This document shows, one piece after another, positions 16,786 through 26,065 of a DNA stretch of 64,000 nt. This DNA is from HXMU1420-13 sp965249965 (GTDB lineage: Bacteria > Bacteroidota > Rhodothermia > Balneolales > Balneolaceae), in the NCBI GenBank assembly GCA_965249965.1, contig OZ252262.1:1612001-1676000 (forward strand), written 5' to 3'. Made by a program: the position numbers and the translations under genes. Numbering within the stretch: the stretch's first letter is position 1; each line of letters opens with the position of its first letter. The notes under the pieces were generated by a model. That model saw only the letters and a list, made by a program, of their open reading frames with translations, did not search any database and had not been told where the DNA came from.

Positions 16786-17760
16786 CTAATTCTTAATTTT
16801 CTTAATCTCTTTGATAAAAGGAGGCAAAATCTTATATAAATCACCTACAATTCCGTAATCAGCAACTTCAAAAATGGGTGCATCAGCATCTTTATTAATT
16901 GCTACAATTACTTTACTGTTTGCCATACCGGCAACATGTTGAATTGCTCCAGAAATACCAACGGCAATATAAAGTTGTGGAGATACAACTTTTCCAGTTT
17001 GCCCAATTTGTAGGCTTGGATCATAAATGCCAGCCTCAGTAAGTGCTCTAGATGCGCCAATCCCCGCATTTAAAACAGAAGCTAATTCTGATATTAAGGC
17101 TTTAGCTTCTTCATCTTTTACTCCTCGGCCTGCTGCTACAATTGCTTCTGCTTCGTTAAGGTCAATAGTGTCTCCGGTGGCGGAAATGATTTCTCTTAAC
17201 GTTGATCGTAAATCACTTTCTGAAACTCCAGCATCCAACGAAATTACTTCAGAAGTAACCGGACTTTCGTTTAAATCATATGAACCGGATCTAACCGACA
17301 CTAAAATTACATCACCAGAAACTTCTACATTTCCCATTATTTTAGCTGCCATCATTGGGCGTTGAGCTTTCACACCATCCCCTTGTATTTCAAAAGAAGA
17401 AACGTCTGCTACCACTCCAGCACCTAAATTTGCGGCCAATGCACCTAAAATATCTTTTGTGCTTTCGGTAGATGCAAAAGCAACAATTTTAGGAGAACTT
17501 TCATGTACAGCTGTTGCCAAGCCTTTTAATAAACTCCCATTTTGATGGTTTGTAAAAGCTTCACCTTCAATTGTATAAATTTTGGCAGCTCCATATTTAG
17601 CAACATCATCAGTAAAAGAAGTTGCATTAGGATCAATGATAACGGCTTCACAAGCCATGCCATTGGTATCTGCGAGTTGCTTACAGTGGGATAAAGTTTC
17701 TAAAGATGAACGTTTTAGTTTGCCGTCTGCGATTGCAATGTATGTAAGGATCGTACTCAT
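16786..17760 (-). CDS. etfA: Electron transfer flavoprotein alpha subunit
   Basis: A 324-residue EtfA/FixB, full length. The C-terminal FAD-binding domain is clear: IGQTGKVVSPQLYIAVGISG, IQHVAGMANSKVIVAINKD, and PIFEVADYGIVGDLYKILP. It forms a heterodimer with EtfB and takes electrons from acyl-CoA dehydrogenases, two of which are encoded just downstream. It lies 21 bp after etfB in the same orientation. Confidence 0.96.
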   Translation of the reverse strand: MSTILTYIAIADGKLKRSSLETLSHCKQLADTNGMACEAVIIDPNATSFTDDVAKYGAAKIYTIEGEAFTNHQNGSLLKGLATAVHESSPKIVAFASTESTKDILGALAANLGAGVVADVSSFEIQGDGVKAQRPMMAAKIMGNVEVSGDVILVSVRSGSYDLNESPVTSEVISLDAGVSESDLRSTLREIISATGDTIDLNEAEAIVAAGRGVKDEEAKALISELASVLNAGIGASRALTEAGIYDPSLQIGQTGKVVSPQLYIAVGISGAIQHVAGMANSKVIVAINKDADAPIFEVADYGIVGDLYKILPPFIKEIKKIKN

Positions 17761-17781
17761 TGTTTAAAATCAAAAAAGGGT

Positions 17782-18552
17782 TTAAAGGGCGTTTGCTTCT
17801 GTATCTAATAATTGTGCAACCTGAGCTGCGATTTCTTCAGGCTCTCCTTCAAATTTCTTGCCTGCCTCTCTTGCTGGCACAGGCTCATAAGAAACCACTT
17901 TTGTGGATGGAGCTATCGTAGAATCTTCAACGCCAAGATCTGCAATGGCTATAGCGTCAATGGGTTTTCTTTTTGATGCCATGATACCTTTAAGATTCGG
18001 AATTCTCGGCTCATTCATGTCATTTGAACAAGTAATAAGACACGGTGTAGGTAGTTCAATCATTTCCTGACCGGTATCGCCTTGTCGCTTTACAATCAGT
18101 GATTCACCCTCCATTTCAAGTCCAACCGCATTGGTTGCATAAGGCAGACTAAGTAGTTCAGCAACCATGCTTCCTGTTAATCCAGAATCTGTATCCTGTG
18201 ATTGTTTACCGAATGACAGAACATTAAAATCCTGATTCTTACAGAATGCTGCTAAAATTTGTGCATAGCTGGACGAATCGTAAGCATCATCCCCATTTGT
18301 TTGAATGTGATGACCTTTAGCTGCACCCATTGCAAGTGCTTTTCGAATTGTTTCGGATGCTTTGGCCGAACCTACACATACTACTTCAACATCACCGCTA
18401 TATTTTTCAGTTAAAACAAGTGCTTCTTCAACGGCAGAGGCATCGTAGGCATTTAATACCATTCTGTCTCCATCCATTAATAATTCGCCGTCTTTAATTT
18501 GGAATGGTGCATAAACATCGGGCACCATTTTGATACTCACAAGAAATTTCAT
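17782..18552 (-). CDS. etfB: Electron transfer flavoprotein beta subunit
   Basis: A 256-residue EtfB/FixA. The N-terminus MKFLVSIKMVPD and the loop FGKQSQDTDSGLTGSM are characteristic, as is LPTPCLITCSND near residue 165. The nucleotide-binding loop does not show the DGDTAQVGP form typical of electron-bifurcating ETFs, which favours an ordinary ETF with AMP, but this is a judgement by eye. It is first in the etfB-etfA-fixC-fixX unit. A short hairpin and a possible promoter lie in the 174-bp region upstream. Confidence 0.95.
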   Translation of the reverse strand: MKFLVSIKMVPDVYAPFQIKDGELLMDGDRMVLNAYDASAVEEALVLTEKYSGDVEVVCVGSAKASETIRKALAMGAAKGHHIQTNGDDAYDSSSYAQILAAFCKNQDFNVLSFGKQSQDTDSGLTGSMVAELLSLPYATNAVGLEMEGESLIVKRQGDTGQEMIELPTPCLITCSNDMNEPRIPNLKGIMASKRKPIDAIAIADLGVEDSTIAPSTKVVSYEPVPAREAGKKFEGEPEEIAAQVAQLLDTEANAL

Positions 18553-18575
18553 TCAACTATTTTTTTCAAATGATA

Positions 18576-18598
18576 CGGTTCTGTGGAACCGCTTTTTT
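18576..18598. repeat. Hairpin in the etfB leader
   Basis: CGGTTC (18576–18581) and GAACCG (18586–18591) form a 6-bp stem with a 4-base loop. On the plus strand it is followed by C and six Ts, which looks like a terminator, but no plus-strand gene precedes it. On the minus strand it would sit in the etfB 5' leader about 25 bases before the ATG. Confidence 0.45.
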
Positions 18599-18605
18599 GG
18601 GGTCG

Positions 18606-18613
18606 CTAATATA
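18606..18613 (-). promoter_or_regulatory. Candidate promoter element for etfB
   Basis: On the minus strand TATATTAG matches the Bacteroidota TAnnTTTG element at all but one defined position. It is about 55 bp upstream of the etfB ATG. No convincing TTG at the expected upstream distance was found, so the call is weak. Confidence 0.25.
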
Positions 18614-18726
18614 GGAAAGTAAGGGCAAAAAATGTCGGCAGATTCACAACTTTTTTGAAAATTGAATCTTAAAAATCAGATTAATGCTTGTGCGAAAGAA
18701 TATTAGCGGATGTTGAATATGCTTAA

Positions 18727-19629
18727 TTAATTCTGAAGTACTTCATATTCCGATAAATTAGCAGAATCGGTATCTCGCAAAATATTATAGGCTTCAAATT
18801 TTATATCCGGTTCAGCGTCTTCGAGGATGGAAGCAATCTCTTTTGATTTGGTGCCAAAAAACAGATCAAACAAATAGTTGTTTGTGGAGCGTCTTTTGGT
18901 ATCTCTGATTTCCTCCAGAATTTTCACAAGTTCTTCCCTTGTTTGATCGGGACGAACCACAAAATTATCTAAAACTCTTCGGTGATATTTATAGTAGGCC
19001 TGACGAACTACTTCGTAATTATTATTCAGCAAATCAGAAACTAAAACAAATCGATTCCGACCATTATTGGTATTTCTGGTCCATCCAATTGTTGGTGAAT
19101 TTTGAGCTAAATCGACTACATCCTGTGATTTAACAAACCATTCTGTCCCACCTAATTCCGAAAATGTATCAAAATCGAAACCAAGTAGTAGATACATATA
19201 ATAATCAATGAAACCGGTTAGTGGTTCAAATTCCAGGTCATCGTGAATCAAACTGCGGCCCTCCGGATAATTAAATTGCCAACTTCCATCACTTACAATA
19301 ATTGTGGTGGTTTCGGTTAAGGTGTTGTATATCGGGCGACGTAATTGAAAAATGGTTTCGGCTGAAAAATTGAAATCCTGATCCCCAGCTAATAAAATGA
19401 TGCTGATCTGACATTTTAATTGTTCTTGCTCGTCTATTTCGAGTTCAGTCCAACGGTATTCGTTGATATATGCTTCCAGATCGGTTTGTAACCCATTTTC
19501 AACATATTCAAAAGAGTTTCCCTCTAGTTGGTCATCGTTTATGGAAACCTGGCAATTAAATTCTTGTGCAATCAGAGATCCAGACAGCATAAAAAGGATT
19601 AATAAATAATGAATTTTTAAGAGCTTCAC
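18727..19629 (-). CDS. DUF4835 family protein (PorD-like, type IX secretion associated)
   Basis: A 300-residue exported protein with a signal peptide ending near IAQ (residue 22). The mature start EFNCQVSINDDQL, the FQLRRPIYNT strand, the FIDYYMYLLLGFDFDTFSE helix and DLFFGTKSKEI fit the DUF4835 family, which includes PorD of the type IX secretion system. The molecular role of PorD is not well defined. It is divergent from the PorV-like barrel gene. Confidence 0.85.
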   Translation of the reverse strand: MKLLKIHYLLILFMLSGSLIAQEFNCQVSINDDQLEGNSFEYVENGLQTDLEAYINEYRWTELEIDEQEQLKCQISIILLAGDQDFNFSAETIFQLRRPIYNTLTETTTIIVSDGSWQFNYPEGRSLIHDDLEFEPLTGFIDYYMYLLLGFDFDTFSELGGTEWFVKSQDVVDLAQNSPTIGWTRNTNNGRNRFVLVSDLLNNNYEVVRQAYYKYHRRVLDNFVVRPDQTREELVKILEEIRDTKRRSTNNYLFDLFFGTKSKEIASILEDAEPDIKFEAYNILRDTDSANLSEYEVLQN

Positions 19630-19677
19630 TTTACAATTCCAATGGTAGTGATCATATTATCCAAAAATACAAGAAGT

Positions 19678-20499
19678 ATGATACAAAGGTATTTAATTCA
19701 ATGGGTATTTTCTTTTTTGGTAGTACTGGGACTTGAAATCCCTTTAGCGGCACAGGTGAACATTGGTGCAAGAAATGCAGCACTTGGTATGGCCACTACT
19801 GCACTTTACGAAAATAACTGGGGTTTATTTTCTAATCCTGCAAGTTTACATGCAGATGCTTTAGAACTGGGGTTTTTTGGATTCCAAAACTATGGGTTTC
19901 CAGAATTAACTGATATTTCTACAAATCTTGTGGCCCCTGTACCTGGTGGTGCTTCCGCAATTGGATTTTATAGGTTTGGAGACGATTTGTATTCTGAGAC
20001 AAACATCAATCTTGCATATAAATACTCGTTTAATGGAGTACACGCTGGTGCAAGTGTTGAGTATCGGCATTTATCGCTAAGCGAGGCGTATGGATCAGGT
20101 GGTGCAGTGAGTTTTACAGTCGGTCTAATCACTGAAATCACGGGTGCTTTGAACTTTGGAGCGAAAATCAGGAATTTTAATCGTGGTTCATATGCATTTG
20201 AATACAACGATGAAGAGTTACCTCAGGACGTGAGTATCGGGGTGTCTTATCAGTTAGAAGAATCTGCGCTTTTAATTTTTGACGTTATTAAAGATGTTCG
20301 TTTTCCAACCAATTATCGTGGTGGAATAGAAATCGAGATTGTGGATTCACTTGTTGGAAGGGTGGGTGCCACCTATGATCCGGTGATTTACACATTTGGG
20401 ATTGGATATTCAAAAATTCGATGGCAGATTAATATTGCGGTGCAACAACACGAGGTACTAGGAACCAGCCCCGGCGCTGATATCATCTTAAAATTATGA
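19678..20499 (+). CDS. PorV/PorQ-like outer-membrane beta-barrel protein
   Basis: The ATG at 19678 (MIQRYLIQWVFSFLVVLGLE to LAAQ) gives a clean signal peptide; an in-frame start at 19642 adds 12 unlikely residues. The mature N-terminus (NIGARNAALGMATTALYENNW then LFSNPASL) is the conserved opening of the PorV/PorQ/FadL-like family. The rest alternates hydrophobic strands typical of a barrel. PorV is an outer-membrane component for type IX cargo; PorQ has a related role. Without comparison I cannot choose between them. It overlaps the next gene by 4 bp. Confidence 0.75.
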   Translation: MIQRYLIQWVFSFLVVLGLEIPLAAQVNIGARNAALGMATTALYENNWGLFSNPASLHADALELGFFGFQNYGFPELTDISTNLVAPVPGGASAIGFYRFGDDLYSETNINLAYKYSFNGVHAGASVEYRHLSLSEAYGSGGAVSFTVGLITEITGALNFGAKIRNFNRGSYAFEYNDEELPQDVSIGVSYQLEESALLIFDVIKDVRFPTNYRGGIEIEIVDSLVGRVGATYDPVIYTFGIGYSKIRWQINIAVQQHEVLGTSPGADIILKL

Positions 20500-22535
20500 G
20501 AGTACCTGTACTAATCGTTCTGGGCTACTGCTTGATGTGTATCAATGTTCAGGCTCAGGATAGTGCAGCTACGAATTTAAGAGATCAATTAGAGGAGACT
20601 TTTGAAGATTCAGATCTCGAAGAAAGTCAATCGGCTGAACAGTTAATACAGTTTTTGCAAGAATTAGAAAATAATCCTGTAAATGTTAATAGGGCTGATC
20701 TTTCAGAGTTACTTCAGATTCCGGGAGTATCGCTGATAACAGCTAGTTCAATAATTACGTATCGAGAAAATCAGCTATTCACTAAAATCGAAGATGTTAA
20801 AAAAGTTCGTGGAATTGGAGAGATCACCTATCGCAAAATGCAACCTTATATTACTGTTCGAGATGATCAATCCCGATTAAATGACTTGTACAGACTTAAT
20901 TATTGGGTATCAGGTAATAAAATGGAGGTTATCTCGCGTTTTCAACAAAATCTCGAATCACAAAGTGGGTATAGAATTCCAGATTCAACCGGTGGGTATA
21001 CCGGAAATTCGGTTAAGTTCTATCAAAGACTACGATTAACTTCCGATCATTTATCGGTAAATCTCACTCAAGAGAAAGATGCCGGTGAGGCACTTGAATC
21101 ACCCACAGATTTTGACTTCAATTCCATGCATCTCGCTTTGCTAAATAACGGCAGACTAAAAAAATTGGTAGTTGGGGATTATAGCTTAAGTTTTGGGCAG
21201 GGATTGGTGATTTGGTCGGGTGGAGCATTTGGGAAAGGAAGAGAAGTAATCAAATCCGTTGGCAAGAACGAGCGCGGTTTGAGGCCGTACACATCTGCGC
21301 AAGAGACTAATTATTTCCGCGGGATTGCAGCAACATATGGGGATCAAACCGAAGTGACCTTCTATTATTCAAATACTCCGCGAACTGCAAGTGAAGTAGG
21401 AATTGACTCCACCCGTTTTCCAAGCTCCTCAGGATTTCATAGAACGCAAAATGAGATAAACCGAAAGCATAATTTAGATCAGGAAACGATAGGTGGAAGA
21501 ATCAGACTAAACACAAAATTTGGTTTAATTGGATTGACATCTCAAATAAGTTCATTCAACTCAACCATCGTATCAGGAAATGCTGTGAGTGATCGCTATG
21601 ATTTTTCTGGTACTTCAAATGCTGCGGTTGGATTGGATTACCGATTACTTGTTGGTCGAAGTCTTGTTTTTGGCGAAATAGCTCGATCTGATAATTCAGG
21701 ATATGCCGGGTTAATTGGTTTGGAGTCAAGCGTAGGAAATGCCACCGATATTGCGATTAGCTATCGCAATTATGGAGCTGAATATTTATCGATTTTGGGA
21801 GATGGATTTGGGGAACGTTCAGGGTTACCACAAAATGAAGAGGGATTTTATGTTGGTTTACGTCACTCTTTGAACAGTTTAACAATAAGCGGATATTTTG
21901 ATCAATATGTATTCGATGCACCAATAGGAAATCAAACTAATGGAAGCCGGGGAGTTGATGCATTAGGAATGATGGAGTTTAAACTCAATCGAAGCTTGTC
22001 GGGATATGTATTGTTTCGAAACGAGGAAAAAGAGGATGTTTTTGAACAGTTAAATGAAACAGGGCGAATAATTCAACTAACAGGAAAGGAAGTAAGAACT
22101 AGTGTCCGCGTACAGGTACAACATCAACCAATTAGAAATTTCCGAAGTAGAACAAGAGTTGAATGGATACGATATGAAGCACCACAAAAATCTGCAGAAT
22201 ATGGATTTTTAATCTTTCAGGATATTCGATTTATTGCTACCCAAAGCTGGGTTATAGATGCACGCTTTACCTTGTTTGATACAGATAGTTTTAATTCAAG
22301 ATTGTATCAATTTGAGAACGACTTGAGATTTGTACTAACCAATGTAGCCTTAAGTGATCAGGGGCAAAGATGGTATTTAAATATGTCTTATAAACTTAGT
22401 TCTCAATTTGAAATATCAGCAAAGTTATCCCAAACTATCATCGAAGATGCAGCTGCTCTTAGTTCAGGTTTAAATCAGATCGAAGGAAATACGCGAACCT
22501 TTTTGGGATTACAAGCTCGTTGGTTATCGGAATAA
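20496..22535 (+). CDS. Helix-hairpin-helix plus outer-membrane beta-barrel protein
   Basis: A 679-residue exported protein with a signal peptide ending at VQAQ (residue 21). An acidic helix follows, then tandem ComEA-like helix-hairpin-helix motifs at about residues 60–115 (VNVNRADLSELLQIPGVSL, IEDVKKVRGIGEITYRKMQ). From about 130 to the C-terminus the sequence is aromatic-rich alternating strands, ending in a hydrophobic residue pattern (FLGLQARWLSE) like an outer-membrane barrel. This architecture recurs in Bacteroidota but has no firm function; a link to DNA uptake is only suggested by the HhH domain. It is translationally coupled to the PorV-like gene. Confidence 0.8.
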   Translation: MRVPVLIVLGYCLMCINVQAQDSAATNLRDQLEETFEDSDLEESQSAEQLIQFLQELENNPVNVNRADLSELLQIPGVSLITASSIITYRENQLFTKIEDVKKVRGIGEITYRKMQPYITVRDDQSRLNDLYRLNYWVSGNKMEVISRFQQNLESQSGYRIPDSTGGYTGNSVKFYQRLRLTSDHLSVNLTQEKDAGEALESPTDFDFNSMHLALLNNGRLKKLVVGDYSLSFGQGLVIWSGGAFGKGREVIKSVGKNERGLRPYTSAQETNYFRGIAATYGDQTEVTFYYSNTPRTASEVGIDSTRFPSSSGFHRTQNEINRKHNLDQETIGGRIRLNTKFGLIGLTSQISSFNSTIVSGNAVSDRYDFSGTSNAAVGLDYRLLVGRSLVFGEIARSDNSGYAGLIGLESSVGNATDIAISYRNYGAEYLSILGDGFGERSGLPQNEEGFYVGLRHSLNSLTISGYFDQYVFDAPIGNQTNGSRGVDALGMMEFKLNRSLSGYVLFRNEEKEDVFEQLNETGRIIQLTGKEVRTSVRVQVQHQPIRNFRSRTRVEWIRYEAPQKSAEYGFLIFQDIRFIATQSWVIDARFTLFDTDSFNSRLYQFENDLRFVLTNVALSDQGQRWYLNMSYKLSSQFEISAKLSQTIIEDAAALSSGLNQIEGNTRTFLGLQARWLSE

Positions 22536-22593
22536 TAGGGAAACATAAAGAAGTAGATTATTCTATATTTGGGCGATCAAAAAAATGATTTAA

Positions 22594-24369
22594 ATGACCC
22601 TTGAAGGCTGGACGGTAGTCGGGGTAATAGCTACTTGCCTCGTTTTATTAATTACAACTTCCTATTCAGTTGATTTGATTTTATTAGCTGGGTTAGGATT
22701 TTTACTGATCACTGGGATTGTAAGTCCTAATGAGGCTCTTGCTGGCTTTTCAAATGAAGGTGTATTGACAGTTGCAGCGTTGTATGTTGTTGCGGCCGGT
22801 TTAAAAGAAACGGGAGCGATACAATACATTACTCAAAAGATAATGGGGGATACTACTACTGTTAGAGGGGCTCAGGCTCGCATTATGGCACCGGTTATGG
22901 TGATGAGTGCTTTTATGAATAACACTCCAATTGTAGCTTCATTTATACCGGCACTTGAGCATTGGAGTAAAAAAGTAAGAATACCGGTTTCAAAGGTACT
23001 TATTCCATTAAGTTATGCGGCTATTTTAGGCGGAACCTGTACGCTTATTGGTACAAGCACAAATCTAATTTTAAACGGATTATTAATTGAGGAAGAATCG
23101 GTTCGTTCGCTTGGACTATTTGAGCCTGCTTTGATTGGAATTCCCTGTGCGATTGCAGGATTTTTATACCTTTATTTATTTGGGGATAAGTTACTTCCAT
23201 CGCGAGGAGAGGCTTTTCAAACCTTTAAAGATACAAGAGAATATACCATAGAAATGTTGGTGCCGGAGGGAAGCCCTTTAGCTCGAAAAACCATAACAGA
23301 AGCAGGTTTGCGACAACTACCGGGTTTGTTTTTAGTTGAAATCCATAGAGAAGGCGCTGTGTTACCCGCTGTTGGTCCCAATCAACGATTGAGAGTAAAT
23401 GATCAACTAATTTTTGCTGGAGTAGTTGACTCAATTGTAGATGTACAAAATATTCAGGGACTCACACCAGCAACCGATCAAGTATTCAAATTAGATACAC
23501 CCAGAAGAAACCGCGTGTTAATTGAAGCCGTAGTTTCAGAGGCTCACCCATTAGTTGATAAAACCATAAAAGATGGAAAATTCCGAAGTAATTACGGTGC
23601 TGTAATTATGGCGATATCAAGAAGTGGGGAAAGAATAAAACAAAAGATAGGGGAGATTTATTTAAAAGCAGGAGATACGCTCTTATTGGAAGGTGATCAA
23701 TCTTTTATTGATAGGTTTAGAAATTCAAACGAATATTATCTTGTGAGTAGTTTGCATGCACAACCAAGAGTTGAGTTCAAAAAATCAGGTATTGCACTTT
23801 CTATTCTCTTAGGCATGGTGCTATTAGCTGGAACTGGAATGTTAGGAATGCTGCAATCTGTACTACTAGCCTCAGGTTTAATGATAATTTTTGGAGCAAT
23901 AAGCTACCCTGAAGCGGTTAAATCGATAGATTGGCGCCTATTAATTGCAATAGGTTCAGCTATAGGAATTGGAGCGGCTTTAAATGAATCGGGTGTTATC
24001 AGTGCACTCATGCAATCATTGTCTTCTCTTGAATATTCTTCAACAGTATTGCTGTTAATTGTAGTTTATCTAGCTACCTGGATGTTAACAGAGTTAGTAA
24101 CAAATGCTGCCGCAGTGGTATTAATGTTTCCTGTTGTCAGCGCATTGTCGGTAGATGCTAACGTTGATATGATACCACTTGTAATGGTTATGTTAATAGC
24201 TGCATCTGCGAGTTTTGCCACTCCAATCGGCTATCAAACAAATCTTATGGTTTATGGTCCGGGGGGGTATAAGTATTTCGATTTTATGAAAATTGGGATT
24301 CCATTGAATATAATAATAGCCATGATAACCATACTTTTAGTGCCCATTATTTGGAGTACAGGATTATGA
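22594..24369 (+). CDS. SLC13/DASS family permease with two RCK-C domains, probable sulfate transporter
   Basis: A 591-residue inner-membrane protein. Two membrane halves (about residues 5–200 and 400–590) flank two TrkA-C/RCK-C domains (about 205–290 and 300–385; VPEGSPLARKTITEAGL, VVSEAHPLVDKTIKDGKFR). The substrate motifs are MNNTPIVASFIPAL with GTSTNLILNG in the first half and TELVTNAAAVVLMFP with PIGYQTNLMVYGP in the second. This is the SLC13 layout shared by sulfate permeases such as SAC1/CysP-like proteins. Immediate coupling to cysQ, cysD and cysNC makes sulfate the likely substrate. Confidence 0.88.
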   Translation: MTLEGWTVVGVIATCLVLLITTSYSVDLILLAGLGFLLITGIVSPNEALAGFSNEGVLTVAALYVVAAGLKETGAIQYITQKIMGDTTTVRGAQARIMAPVMVMSAFMNNTPIVASFIPALEHWSKKVRIPVSKVLIPLSYAAILGGTCTLIGTSTNLILNGLLIEEESVRSLGLFEPALIGIPCAIAGFLYLYLFGDKLLPSRGEAFQTFKDTREYTIEMLVPEGSPLARKTITEAGLRQLPGLFLVEIHREGAVLPAVGPNQRLRVNDQLIFAGVVDSIVDVQNIQGLTPATDQVFKLDTPRRNRVLIEAVVSEAHPLVDKTIKDGKFRSNYGAVIMAISRSGERIKQKIGEIYLKAGDTLLLEGDQSFIDRFRNSNEYYLVSSLHAQPRVEFKKSGIALSILLGMVLLAGTGMLGMLQSVLLASGLMIIFGAISYPEAVKSIDWRLLIAIGSAIGIGAALNESGVISALMQSLSSLEYSSTVLLLIVVYLATWMLTELVTNAAAVVLMFPVVSALSVDANVDMIPLVMVMLIAASASFATPIGYQTNLMVYGPGGYKYFDFMKIGIPLNIIIAMITILLVPIIWSTGL

Positions 24370-25145
24370 TATTAATCAATGAAATAGTAAAAATTGCTGA
24401 GGGTGCTGCTGAAAAAATCTTGAAATTTTATCAAGAAGATATTGAAGTATCAAAGAAAGAAGATAAATCACCCATCACCAAAGCAGACATGGCTGCACAT
24501 CATTTCATTGTAGATGCTTTACAAATGATTAATCCGGAAATTCCAATTATCTCAGAGGAATCAGGAATTCCGGATTTTGAGGTGAGAAAAAAATGGGGTA
24601 AATATTGGCTGGTTGATCCATTAGATGGAACCAAAGAATTCATTAAGCGGAATGGAGAATTCACTGTTAATATCGCATTGATAGAGGATGGTAATCCAAT
24701 TCTTGGAGTAGTAAATGTTCCGGTACAAAAAATTACGTATTACGCTGAAAAAGGTGTGGGTACATTTAAGAAGTTATCTGATGGATCGACGAAACAAATC
24801 ATATCACCTGAGTTTGAAAAACCCGGGAAAGCAAGTATAGTAGTTAGTAGATCCCATGGTGATGATACTACCAAAAAGAAATTAGCTAAAGTAGGAATCG
24901 AAGTAACTGAAGAAGTTCCATCTGGCAGTTCGCTAAAATTCTGTTTAGTTGCGGAGGGCTTGGCCGATTTGTATCCTCGTTTTGGTCCAACGATGGAATG
25001 GGATACTGCTGCGGCAGACGCGATATATCGCTATTCGACAATGAGTGGCCAGAAGTTTTCTCCTTTAATCTACAACAAAGAAAATCTGTTAAACCCATAC
25101 TTCATTATTGGGATTAATGAATTTATTGATCCACAATCATTATAA
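24366..25145 (+). CDS. cysQ: 3'(2'),5'-bisphosphate nucleotidase CysQ
   Basis: The ATG at 24366 overlaps the permease stop (ATGA) and gives the family length of 259 residues; a start 15 bases upstream is possible. The inositol-monophosphatase superfamily metal sites are present: ISEESG, LVDPLDGTKEF, and the C-terminal EWDTAAADAI. CysQ hydrolyses 3'-phosphoadenosine 5'-phosphate, the by-product of PAPS use, to AMP. Position between the permease and cysD supports the role in sulfate assimilation. Confidence 0.94.
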   Translation: MILINEIVKIAEGAAEKILKFYQEDIEVSKKEDKSPITKADMAAHHFIVDALQMINPEIPIISEESGIPDFEVRKKWGKYWLVDPLDGTKEFIKRNGEFTVNIALIEDGNPILGVVNVPVQKITYYAEKGVGTFKKLSDGSTKQIISPEFEKPGKASIVVSRSHGDDTTKKKLAKVGIEVTEEVPSGSSLKFCLVAEGLADLYPRFGPTMEWDTAAADAIYRYSTMSGQKFSPLIYNKENLLNPYFIIGINEFIDPQSL

Positions 25146-25148
25146 AGC

Positions 25149-26057
25149 ATGACCATACTTAGAGCACATTCTCATCTTAAAGAATTAGAAGATGAAGGTA
25201 TATATATAATGAGAGAAGTGGCTGCTCAGTTCGAACGCCCTGTTCTACTTTTCTCTGGTGGCAAAGATTCCATCGTTATGTTTCATCTTGCGCTGAAAGC
25301 TTTTTTTCCCGGAAAAGTGCCCTTCCCATTAATGCATGTAGATACCGGGCATAATTTCCCAGAGACAATCGAGTTTCGTGATAATCTTGTAAAAAAATAT
25401 GGTGTAGATTTAATAATAGGTAGCGTTCAGGATTCTATTGATGAAGGTCGTGTTGAGGAAGAAACGGGGCCTGATGCTAGTAGAAATGCGCTACAAACGG
25501 TAACGCTTTTAGATACACTGAAGAAGCACCAAGTTGATGCTGCACTGGGTGGTGGTCGACGAGACGAGGAAAAAGCTAGAGCTAAAGAAAGGTTCTTCTC
25601 ACACCGAGATATTTTTGGTCAATGGGATCCTAAAAATCAACGGCCTGAACTTTGGAATCTTTATAATGGACGAAAAAAGCCGGGCGAGAATTTCCGTGTA
25701 TTCCCTATAAGTAATTGGACCGAAATGGATGTTTGGCAATACATTGCCCGAGAAGAAATAGAAATACCATCTATATATTTTGCACACGAACGTAAAGTAT
25801 TTAATCGTAGAGGGGTTTGGTTGGCTGATACCGAATTCATCAACAAAATGGATGATGAAAAGGTAGTTAACAAGATAGTTCGCTTTAGAACCATTGGTGA
25901 TGCAACCTGTACCGGTGCAGTTCTTTCAGAGGCTTCCTCTATGGAAGATATCATTCAGGAAGTCGCATCTGCGCGCGAGACTGAAAGAGGAACCCGGCAT
26001 GATGATAAACGTAGTGAAACAGCTATGGAAGACCGTAAGAAACAAGGATATTTTTAG
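25149..26057 (+). CDS. cysD: Sulfate adenylyltransferase subunit 2
   Basis: A 302-residue protein of the PP-loop ATP pyrophosphatase family. The PP-loop SGGKDS is at residues 36–41. The CysD signatures LMHVDTGHNFPETI, GGRRDEEKARAKERFFS and RRGVWLADTEFI are all present. With the CysN GTPase it makes adenosine 5'-phosphosulfate from ATP and sulfate. It lies 3 bp after cysQ and 8 bp before cysNC. Confidence 0.97.
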   Translation: MTILRAHSHLKELEDEGIYIMREVAAQFERPVLLFSGGKDSIVMFHLALKAFFPGKVPFPLMHVDTGHNFPETIEFRDNLVKKYGVDLIIGSVQDSIDEGRVEEETGPDASRNALQTVTLLDTLKKHQVDAALGGGRRDEEKARAKERFFSHRDIFGQWDPKNQRPELWNLYNGRKKPGENFRVFPISNWTEMDVWQYIAREEIEIPSIYFAHERKVFNRRGVWLADTEFINKMDDEKVVNKIVRFRTIGDATCTGAVLSEASSMEDIIQEVASARETERGTRHDDKRSETAMEDRKKQGYF

Positions 26058-26065
26058 GTAGCGCA

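Noticed and set aside
18576..18598. Hairpin with six Ts as a normal plus-strand terminator
   Set aside because: No plus-strand gene precedes it, so it is listed as a leader hairpin instead.
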